The position numbers and the translations under genes were made by a program. Of a stretch of DNA of 34,763 nucleotides, positions 23,659 to 31,400 are shown piece by piece. The stretch's first letter is position 1, and every line of letters begins with the position of its first letter. Source of the DNA: Planctomyces sp. (GTDB lineage Bacteria; Planctomycetota; Planctomycetia; Planctomycetales; Planctomycetaceae); NCBI GenBank assembly GCA_019636235.1, contig JAHBXW010000030.1, forward strand, positions 1-34,763, read 5' to 3'. The notes under the pieces are model-generated. The model saw only the letters and a list, made by a program, of their open reading frames with translations, had not been told where the DNA came from and made no database searches.

Positions 23659-23871
23659 ATGATGCGTCACATCGGGTGCCTCGCGGTGCTCGCCGGCTGT
23701 TTCATGCTGGGCGGCTGCGGCGGCAACAGCAGCGAAGTGGGCGAAATCAAGGATCCCGGCGCGGGCCTGCCGGAAGAGAAGAAGATCGACTACATGGAGC
23801 AGAGCCGCGGCATGATGCCCAAGATGAAGAACGCTCCCAAGAACAGCCCGGTCTCTGGTGAGACGAAGTGA
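23659..23871 (+). CDS. Small lipoprotein, Met/Lys-rich tail
   Basis: 70 residues. A lipoprotein signal (CLAVLAGCFMLGGC, lipidated C20) is followed by a polar tail with GLPEEKKIDYMEQSRGMMPK. AAGG lies 8 bases before the start, and the first of two adjacent ATGs is used. It sits 55 bases after the TPR gene and could be the third gene of that unit. Similar tiny lipoproteins with a short conserved tail often accompany DUF1559 genes in planctomycetes (from memory). Function unknown. The strong hairpin at 23931-23970 ends this unit. Confidence 0.75.
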   Translation: MMRHIGCLAVLAGCFMLGGCGGNSSEVGEIKDPGAGLPEEKKIDYMEQSRGMMPKMKNAPKNSPVSGETK

Positions 23872-23930
23872 GTCCGAGCCCGCCGCACGTGCTCCGCGCG
23901 GCCCGATGCTCCTGATTCGCGGGTTCCCTC

Positions 23931-23970
23931 AAACAGTCCGATGCGGTCCGTTCCGCGTCGGACTGTTTTC
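23931..23970. terminator. Bidirectional terminator between small lipoprotein and permease genes
   Basis: AAACAGTCCGA pairs perfectly (11 pairs) with TCGGACTGTTT, and the 16-base middle forms a further GCGG/CCGC stem. On the plus strand it ends in TTTTC; on the minus strand it ends in GTTTGAGG. It can serve both convergent genes. Confidence 0.85.
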
Positions 23971-24018
23971 GTTTCCGGAGCCCCGTGCGGCAAGCCGCCC
24001 GTCGATTGGGGCACGCCG

Positions 24019-26379
24019 TCACTCCCGGGTTTTCAGCACGGCGATCAGATCCAGGTGGTCCAGCCGCCGCCGGACGATCAGTCCAGAAATCGCCGAGGCC
24101 GCCAACACAATCAGCACCGCGAACGCGTACGTCGACAGGTCAATCACGAACGGCACTCGGAACAGATCCGTGTCCAGCTGCGTCGCGATCGCCGCTGAAA
24201 TCGCCGTGCCGATCGCCAGACCGATCGGCGCCGCCACCAGCGTCAGGATCGTCAATTCGCCCAGCAGCACGCCGGAGATCTCCCCCCGCGTGAACCCGAT
24301 GACGCGCAGCGTCGCCAGTTCCCGCGACCGCTCCGCGAGCGAAATGCGAGCCGTGTTGTACACCACCCCGAACGCGATGATCACCGCGAAGATCACGTTG
24401 ATCGTCTTGATCCGCAGCAGGTTCTCGGCCACGGTGTTCCGGAAACTCTCGACCATCGCCTCTCGGATCGTGACCGAACCGATCTGCGGCGTGTTCTTCA
24501 ACTGTGCGTACGCCAGCGAGATTTTTGCCGGATCGACCGCCAGGTAGGCGCCCGACACGACCGGCCCCTCTTCCATCAACCGGTTCAGCTCGCCGATCGC
24601 CAGGTAGCCGGTCAGGCCGGACAGGTCCTCGACCACCCCCGCCACCGGCATCTCCAACGTCGGCCGCTTCCCCTCCAGCACTTCGGCCAGCACCGTCTCG
24701 CCCGGTCGAACCTTCAGCAGGTCGGCCAGCTTCCGCGACAGCAGCACGCCGCTGTCGGGAATCGGGACCTCCTGACGGTCGGCTCCCACCAGCCGAAACA
24801 GGTCAATGTCCTGCGGCAGCCCCAGCAGGGCCGTCCGACGCGTGAGATGCTGATGCCGCAGCCGGACTCCGACGGTTCGAAACGGATCGACCCGGAGCAC
24901 GCCGTCGATGTGCTCCAGTTCGTGCAGGGCGCTCGATGTCCGCGGCTCAATCAGCGTGACCGTCATGTCCTGCCGGCGGGCCAGACGAAAGTCGATGTCG
25001 ATCATGTAGTCGATCGCGTCCTCCGTGAAGTTGCCGATGATCAGCACCGACACGGCCATCGCGATGCCCAGCACCGACAGCAGCGCTTTCACCACCCGCC
25101 GCTCGAGATTCCGCAGAATGATCCGCGATGTCGGCGACAGCAGCCGCTGCAGGCCGATCTTCTCCAGGAACGTCGACTGGTAGCGGGCCGGCGGTTCGGG
25201 GCGCATCGCTTCCGCGGGGGGCAGTTTGACCGCCTGCCACACCGCTCCCACCGTTCCCGCGACCGCCGCCACGCCGCTCACCAGGAGCGCCGCGGAAATC
25301 ACCCGCGGCTCGAGCACGTATGTGAAAATCGGGAAGTGGTAGAACCGCGTGTACAACTGCGTCAGCCCCTGCCCCAGCCAGGCCCCCAACCCCACCCCCA
25401 CCGCAACGCCGGAAACGGTGATCGCCAGCACCAGCTTCAGGTAGTGCGCGCCGACCTCCCACTTCGCGTAGCCGAACGCCTTCAACGCCGCGATCTCCTC
25501 CCGCTGCGTCGCGATCACCCGGGACAGCACCACGTTCAACAGAAATGCCGCCACGCTCAGGAAGATCGACGGCGCCAGCAGCGACATCTTCTGCAGTTGT
25601 TCGATCTCGCTGGAGATGTAGCGGTTCGAAATCTGATCGATCGCCGCATACGCCCCCAGGCCTCCATAGCGAATCAGCAGTTCATCCACCTGCTGCAGCA
25701 CCTCGTCGACGACCGCGTCGGGCGTCAGCTTGAGGACCAGGTCGTTCCAGGCGCCGTCCATGTCGTACGCGGCCTCGAGTTCGGTCTCGGGCATCCAGAA
25801 CACGCCGAAATGCTTGTCGTCCGGCAGGATGTCCCCTTCGCGAATCGAGAAGATGTATTCCGGCGAGAGCGCGATGCCGGAAATCGTCAGCGCCTCGCGC
25901 CGCCCGTTGATGACGGCGAACACCGGATCCCCCGGCAGCAGCTCGTGGGCTTTGGCGAACGCCTCGCCGCACAGCACTTCGCGGGCGCCGAGGTCGGGCC
26001 GCCGACCTTTCCGCAGGTGCAGCGCATTCAGCGACGGGAGTTCGAAATCAGGGATCGAGATCAGCCGGGCGATGGCCGGCTCGGTCATCCCGGGCAGATC
26101 GAGCGTCGCATCGGCGACGATCCGCGTCGCCAGCCGTTCGACGCCCGGAATCTCCGCGATCCGCGGCTCGAGCGATTTCGGCGCGCGCTTGACGTGCGCG
26201 AACACGTCCGCGAACCGGTACGTTTCGTAGTAGCGGGCTCGGGTGGCCTCCAGCGATGTCAGCGTCGAGAGCGCCATCACGAACGCCGCCACGCCGCAGG
26301 CCATCACCGCCGCGATCGCCAGCGCCTGTCCGCGCAACTGCCACAGATTTCGAAGCAGCTTTCGATCGAGCGCCTGCAT
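24019..26379 (-). CDS. FtsX/MacB-type ABC transporter permease
   Basis: 786 residues. Layout: helix near 15-37, a large periplasmic domain (about 40-260), three helices (270-400), a linker, another helix (435-455) with a second periplasmic domain (460-680), and three final helices (690-780). This doubled FtsX arrangement is typical of MacB/LolC-like permeases of type VII ABC systems, which use ATP in the cytoplasm to move periplasmic substrates, lipoproteins or to drive other proteins. Conserved motifs ATQREEIAALKAFGYAKWEV and RSRELATLRVIGFTRGEI are the coupling helices. No ATPase (LolD/MacB type) or membrane-fusion protein is next to it, so the partner is encoded elsewhere. The start has no strong ribosome site. 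Confidence 0.88.
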   Translation of the reverse strand: MQALDRKLLRNLWQLRGQALAIAAVMACGVAAFVMALSTLTSLEATRARYYETYRFADVFAHVKRAPKSLEPRIAEIPGVERLATRIVADATLDLPGMTEPAIARLISIPDFELPSLNALHLRKGRRPDLGAREVLCGEAFAKAHELLPGDPVFAVINGRREALTISGIALSPEYIFSIREGDILPDDKHFGVFWMPETELEAAYDMDGAWNDLVLKLTPDAVVDEVLQQVDELLIRYGGLGAYAAIDQISNRYISSEIEQLQKMSLLAPSIFLSVAAFLLNVVLSRVIATQREEIAALKAFGYAKWEVGAHYLKLVLAITVSGVAVGVGLGAWLGQGLTQLYTRFYHFPIFTYVLEPRVISAALLVSGVAAVAGTVGAVWQAVKLPPAEAMRPEPPARYQSTFLEKIGLQRLLSPTSRIILRNLERRVVKALLSVLGIAMAVSVLIIGNFTEDAIDYMIDIDFRLARRQDMTVTLIEPRTSSALHELEHIDGVLRVDPFRTVGVRLRHQHLTRRTALLGLPQDIDLFRLVGADRQEVPIPDSGVLLSRKLADLLKVRPGETVLAEVLEGKRPTLEMPVAGVVEDLSGLTGYLAIGELNRLMEEGPVVSGAYLAVDPAKISLAYAQLKNTPQIGSVTIREAMVESFRNTVAENLLRIKTINVIFAVIIAFGVVYNTARISLAERSRELATLRVIGFTRGEISGVLLGELTILTLVAAPIGLAIGTAISAAIATQLDTDLFRVPFVIDLSTYAFAVLIVLAASAISGLIVRRRLDHLDLIAVLKTRE

Positions 26380-26427
26380 GTCGTCGCGTCGCGGTTCCGC
26401 CGGTTCGCGGGCGACCGGCCTTTGCGT

Positions 26428-26456
26428 TTGCCGCTCCCGCAGGCATGAATTATAAC
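26428..26456 (+). promoter_or_regulatory. Promoter of the 54-residue acidic protein gene
   Basis: TTGCCG (26428-26433), 17-base spacer, TATAAC (26451-26456). Transcription would start near 26463 and the leader holds a small stem, GAGTGCG-CT-CGCACTC (26472-26487). On the opposite strand a perfect TATAAT (26449-26454) overlaps the same site but has no matching -35; it could serve the permease gene. Confidence 0.6.
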
Positions 26457-26537
26457 GCCGCCTTCAGGATCGAGTGCGCTCGCACTCCCGCGGTCGCGAC
26501 GGATCGGCCGTTCCAAACGTCAGCACGGAGAACAGCA

Positions 26538-26702
26538 GTGAGCGAGTTCGAGATCGAACTGGAAATCGGCGACGTCCTGCGGCTTGGCGACTACTCACTG
26601 ACTCTGGTGGATCTCGACGGCGAAACGGCCTTCATTTGCGTCGAAGATGAGCTCGACGGCGCAGAGCACAGCGAGTTCTCGGACAGCCTGCTGGAAATCT
26701 GA
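26538..26702 (+). CDS. 54-residue highly acidic protein, unknown
   Basis: Starts with GTG at 26538, with CGGAG 7 bases upstream, the best ribosome site nearby, and a good promoter 75 bases further up. 17 of 54 residues are Asp or Glu against a single Arg, so it is very acidic. Residues 9-36 (EIGDVLRLGDYSLTLVDLDG, then ETAFICVE) run in the same order of turns and strands as CsrA (VGE-LMIGD-strand-KG-strand), but the RNA-binding Arg surface of CsrA is absent. It could be a CsrA-like fold, an unrelated beta hairpin, or an acidic binding partner. I do not recognise a family. It lies alone between the permease (divergent) and a convergent gene. An upstream in-frame ATG (26445) would overlap the promoter. 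Confidence 0.65.
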   Translation: MSEFEIELEIGDVLRLGDYSLTLVDLDGETAFICVEDELDGAEHSEFSDSLLEI

Positions 26703-26847
26703 CGGAGCGCGCGGGCCGCGGCCGCCCGCTGTGCACTTCGACGTTCGCCCGCCACCAATCGCCCCGACTTCGCTGCGCACGCCGCGTCAGCCGCTGGTCC
26801 CCGGGCAATTTCGGCCGGATCCTCGAGGTCTTGCTCCGCGCAACAAC

Positions 26848-26875
26848 AAACCCCGAAGTTTCCTTCGGGGTTTGC
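26848..26875 (-). terminator. Terminator of the Gly-rich protein gene
   Basis: A perfect 12-pair stem, CAAACCCCGAAG / CTTCGGGGTTTG, with a 4-base loop. Read on the minus strand it is followed by TTGTTG, so it best serves the gene ending at 26903. It may also end transcripts from the acidic protein gene on the plus strand. Confidence 0.8.
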
Positions 26876-26902
26876 GGAACAGCATACTGTCAGCGGCCTG
26901 TA

Positions 26903-28303
26903 CTAGGGCCGCACGAACGGGGGCTGAACGGGCGACGGCGAACCGCTCGTCGGGTTGCTGGGGGAGATGATGATCGTGTCTCCCTTGTCGTCGTCGTCGA
27001 CCGCAACGGCGATCAGTGCGCCGATCGCTCCACCCAGGGCGAGAGGCAGCAAGGCGTCAAACAGGCCGCCCGCCCCAGCTCCGAACCCGCCGCCGGCGCC
27101 GGCGCCTCCGCCCACGCCCGACATGCCGCCCGGTCCCAGCGACCCGCCAGCCGCTTCCGCCGGGTTCTCGAACTGAGCGTCGTCCGCCAGTTCGGGCTGC
27201 CCGATCAGTTGAGCGAGGTTTCGCAGGACGCGATTCAGGTCCGAGGTCGGGACCGCGACGCCGAACAGGTCGAACGTGCCCTGCCGGGCCGCGACCGGGA
27301 GGAACAGCGAATCCGACACATTCGGACCAGCGACATTGGAGTCGACCGTCACCACCGAGAAGGCGGCGAAGCCGTCCGGACCGGCCGAAACGAACGAGTA
27401 CGTGCCCGGAGCGACATTGCCGAACCGGAAGAAGCCCGCCTCGCTGACCGGCGACTGGCTGACGACAGCGTTGTCGCGGACCAGGAACACATTCAGCCGA
27501 CGGACGCGGAGCGGACGCCCCGTCTGCGGGTGCAGACGCTGCATCCGGCCGATCAGGCCGCCGTCCGGCTGCAGACGAACTGCGTGAGCGCGGACATTGG
27601 TTGCCTTCGCCGCGCCCGACAGATCTTCGGCCGGTTCATCGGCCGGAGGTTCGGGAGGCGGGGCGGCGCCAGCCGCCAGGAGTTCCGGCGGAATGTGGCT
27701 GCGGGCCAGCCGGTACACGGTTTCGAAGTCGCTCGGCGGAATCGCGAGGCTGTCGATTTCGAGCGTGTCGGCGACTTCCTGGAATTTCGTCTTGGTCAGG
27801 CCCACCGTGCGAATCTCGGTCTGCGGATCGACGACCTGCAGGCCGTAAGCCGCGTAGCCGCCGGGGCCTTCAGCAACGAGCGAGTACACGCCGGGGGCGA
27901 GAGACGCACGGAACGTGCCGTCTCCTGCCGGCTGGACTTCAGCGACCGTGGCGCCATTTTGAACAAACGCGATCGTCACGCTCGACAGGCCGCGGATGTT
28001 GCCGGTGACCCGATCGGCGAGCCCAATCCGGCCCGTGAAGGATCCATCGGCTCCCGGACGCACCCGGTAGTCGCGAAGCTGACGCTCCAAAACGCCGTCC
28101 GAACCCCCGAAGTCGTCCTGAGCCACGTTGGGGACTTCGTTCGCCGGCGCGGCCAGACCGGGCTCGATCTCCTCGATCTGAGCCGCTTGACGCACGCGAA
28201 GCGCGCCCTGCTGGCGGGAGTAATTCATCGCAGCCCCGACGGCGCTGACGCTCAGCACCACCGCGCATCCGATCAGGGTTTGTTTGACGCGTCCTGTAAT
28301 CAT
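26903..28303 (-). CDS. Secreted Gly-rich protein with two carboxypeptidase-regulatory-like repeats
   Basis: 466 residues. An N-terminal helix (about 8-26, LIGCAVVLSVSAVGAAM) acts as signal or anchor. Two similar beta domains follow, one ending APGVYSLVAEGPGGYAAYGL near residue 150 and the other APGTYSFVSAGPDGFAAFSV near 320. This is the pattern of carboxypeptidase regulatory-like or SpaA-type domains, which are stalk and binding modules. They are joined by a Pro/Ala linker. Near the C-terminus a Gly-rich run (GGGAGAGGGFGAGAGG) leads into a hydrophobic helix (LFDALLPLALGGAIGALIAVAV) and DDDDKG. Start 28303 is the ATG before the signal; an earlier ATG at 28339 is possible. It is separated from the upstream kinase by 105 bases containing an inverted repeat. 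Confidence 0.75.
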   Translation of the reverse strand: MITGRVKQTLIGCAVVLSVSAVGAAMNYSRQQGALRVRQAAQIEEIEPGLAAPANEVPNVAQDDFGGSDGVLERQLRDYRVRPGADGSFTGRIGLADRVTGNIRGLSSVTIAFVQNGATVAEVQPAGDGTFRASLAPGVYSLVAEGPGGYAAYGLQVVDPQTEIRTVGLTKTKFQEVADTLEIDSLAIPPSDFETVYRLARSHIPPELLAAGAAPPPEPPADEPAEDLSGAAKATNVRAHAVRLQPDGGLIGRMQRLHPQTGRPLRVRRLNVFLVRDNAVVSQSPVSEAGFFRFGNVAPGTYSFVSAGPDGFAAFSVVTVDSNVAGPNVSDSLFLPVAARQGTFDLFGVAVPTSDLNRVLRNLAQLIGQPELADDAQFENPAEAAGGSLGPGGMSGVGGGAGAGGGFGAGAGGLFDALLPLALGGAIGALIAVAVDDDDKGDTIIISPSNPTSGSPSPVQPPFVRP

Positions 28304-28355
28304 TGCTGTTCCAACCCGGTTCAAGACGACTGCCCACACGCGCCCGCCAACCTAC

Positions 28356-28384
28356 GGCAGCTTGCCTACCTTTTGCAAGCTGCC
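28356..28384. repeat. Perfect 10-base inverted repeat between kinase and Gly-rich gene
   Basis: GGCAGCTTGC, 9 bases, GCAAGCTGCC. It lies 25 bases after the kinase stop and 53 bases before the Gly-rich gene start, on the minus strand for both. No T-run follows on the minus strand, so a regulator site or processing stem is as likely as a terminator. Confidence 0.55.
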
Positions 28385-28408
28385 CCTTTGAAAAAATCGA
28401 GAAAGTCT

Positions 28409-31400
28409 TCATCGATCGATTTCATCGCTAAACCCCGTCTCCACCGGCACTGTTCGGCACAATCGGAACCCGAACTGATAACTCACGAAGAAGGGGTCCT
28501 CGTGATCCCGGGTCGATGACCGGAGAACGTCCGGTCCGTCCTCGGCGCCGCCCCCCCGCAGCTCTCGGGGAATTCCTCGCCTCGAATCCCGCCCGTCGAT
28601 CACCACTCCGTCCGGATCCGCGGCGGGATACTCCTCGAAGTACCAGTCCTGGCACCACTCCTGGCCATTGCCGAGCACATCGAACAGTCCCAGATCGTTC
28701 GGCTTCAGACGACCCACCGGCCACGTCCGACCCTCCGAGTTGCCGGAGAACCAGGAATAGCGGTCAAGCAGCTCGTCGCGGTCCGACCACGGTCGCCGCG
28801 TCGACGTTCCCGCCCGGCAGGCGAATTCCCACTCCGCCGCGGTCGGCAGCCGGTAGCCCGAGCGGTCCAGAAGGTTCGACGGCAACTGCATTCCGTCCTT
28901 GATGTCCTGCACCCCGGGGAAACACATCTGGTCGTCGCCAAGTTTCTCGCGGTCGCTCAACCAGCGGCAATACTTCGCCGCCTGAAACCAACTGATCGAG
29001 TTGATCGGGCACGCCCCGTCCGGGCTGTGAGCGGGGGAGTAGTTGATGCCCGGGTCGAACCGCAGATACTCGTCGACCGTCACCTTATACATCGCGATCT
29101 CATAGCTCCGAGGAATCCGTCGGACGTGTGGCCGCTCGGAGAACTGCAGCGTTTGGGGATCGTTCCTGCCGCAGCCCATCGTGAAGTCCGGCGGGTTGCG
29201 GATGACGGCGAACACGATGCCCTGTCGGTCCACATGCCAGTCTCGATCAGGGACCGGATGCTCGGTGCGACGTTTCGCCAGCTCCGCCGCCACTTCATCT
29301 CCGTCGCCGAACTTTCGCAGCGTCCACGCCGCTGCCGCGTGCAGGCCCGGATGCGGCTGCTCGAGCAGCAACCGGAACAGCAGCGGTCGGAGTTCGCGGC
29401 GACCGGAAACCGGCAGCTCGGCTGGGTTGTAGCTCCCCAGCGCCAGCACGATCGCCGCCGCCGTCAGAGGATCCTGTTCGGTGAGCAGCCGGCTTCGCAG
29501 GTCCTGCCAGGGGATTCCGGCCGGCCCGGCCGACTCGATCCACAGGGAACGAAATCGACGATCCGGTTTGTCGCCGAGCAGCGGCCAGGCGTCGTCGCCC
29601 CCCAGCGACATCAGGACGGCCGCGAGATTGACAGCGGCCGGTTCCCAATCGGGCGCCTGGCCGGACGTGCCCCGCTGCACGTAGTCCGACAACTGCGTCG
29701 ACAGGGCGCTGCGCGCGGCATCGCGGTGCTGTTTGACGACATCCACAAAGGCGGGAGCCTGGTCGGGCTGGGCATTCGGGAGGAATGCGAGCAGCCGGTT
29801 CAGGTCATCCGAGAACAAACGGGTGAGGATCACGCCGGCGTTGCGTCGCTGAGTGGGCGTCTCGGCCGTGCTGAACTGGCGTTCGAGTTCCGGCCGCAGG
29901 ATGTCGCGGACGGGGTGAAACGCGTCGACCCAGTCGGGCAGTTCCCAGGCGCCGACGTCGCACAGCGCAAGGACGACGTCGCTGGCGATCATCGGCCAGT
30001 CGCGGCCGGCCGGTTCAATCGAGGCCAGTGCCGCGGCCGCGCGGAGCCGGCGGCCCCGCAGTTCCTCCGGATCGCGGGCGGGGCGCCACAGCGCGGGCGA
30101 AATCGTCGCCGCCTGGTGCGTCAGCAGTTCGGCGGTGGCGACGACCTCCGAGGGAGACTGGTTCAGCAGCTCATCGGCGATCCGACCGCATGCGGCTCCT
30201 GCGCGGGGATCATCCGGATACAGGCAGACCAGCGCCAGATCCGTCCGCAGGCGGTCTCGACCCGTCAGCGCTGAATCCCCCTGCAGTTCGTTCAGTCGCA
30301 TCCGCACGTCGGCCGCGCGGGGCTTCAGTTCGTCCAGCAGCACCGGCATCGCCGCGGGCACGGCCGCCAGCATGCCGTCCAGCTGGGCCACTGCACGGTT
30401 CACCTCCGCCCGGCGGGTGGCCCGCGCCTGCGTGTTGGCCGCGATGGCGAAGTACGTCGACACAATGGTTCCGATCAGCAGCGTCACGCCGACCGCGCCG
30501 ATCAGCCCCGCGATCTGCGGGTTCCGCTGCATCCAGCGTCCCGTCCGGGCGAACAGGCTCAGCGGCCGCGCCAGGATCGGCTCGCCCCGTTGCCAGCGTT
30601 CCAGTTCCTCGGCGAGGTCCTGCGCCGTCTGGTAGCGGCCCTCGGGGGCCTTCGCCAGACACTTCTGGCAGACCGTCTCGAGGTCCTTCGGAAGCTGCGG
30701 GTCGAGGTCCCGGATCGGCGTCGGCTCGGAGTCCGTCACCGCGCGGAGCACTTCCGTCAGCTTCCCCTCGAACGGCCGGCGTCCGGTCAGCATTTCCCGG
30801 AGCATGACTCCCAGGCTCCAGACGTCCGCGCGGCCGTCCGCGAGATGCGCCCTCCCGGCCGCCTGCTCCGGACTCATGTAGGCCGGAGTCCCCATGAACA
30901 GACCCTCGCGCGTTCGGGTGACGTCCCCCTCGTCCCGGCGTGCCAGACCGAAGTCCGCGATGTGCGGTTCGCCGTCAGAGTCCAGCAGAATGTTGTCCGG
31001 CTTCATGTCGCGGTGGACGATGCCGCGCTCGTGAGCGTAGTGCAGGGCGGCCGCGAGCTTGCGAACCAGGCCCACGGCTTCTTCTGGAGGCAGCTTCTTG
31101 CGTTCCTCGATCAGCTTCTTGAGCGTTCGCCCCTCGATGTATTCGTAGGCGATGTAGCTGGACTGGTGCGACTCGCCAAACTCGAAGACGGGGACAATGT
31201 GCGGATGGCGGAGCTGGGCCGCCGAGCGGGCCTCGCGCTGGAACCGGTCGACATCCGACTTGCCGGCGAGGACGCCCGTCTTGGCGACTTTGACGGCGAC
31301 GGGCCGATCCAGCCGCTTATCGCGGGCGAGATACACGGTGCCGAACGCGCCCTGGCCGAGAATGCGTTCGACCTCGAACCGTCCGATGGAGATCGTGCGC

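Noticed and set aside
24847-26448. Plus-strand open frame (about 533 codons) opposite the FtsX permease
   Set aside because: Arg/Gln/His-rich composition typical of antisense frames in GC-rich DNA; the permease frame is complete and convincing.
28409-29200. Diversity-generating retroelement target (FGE/C-type-lectin-like domains are common targets)
   Set aside because: No reverse transcriptase, accessory gene or template repeat is visible in the window.
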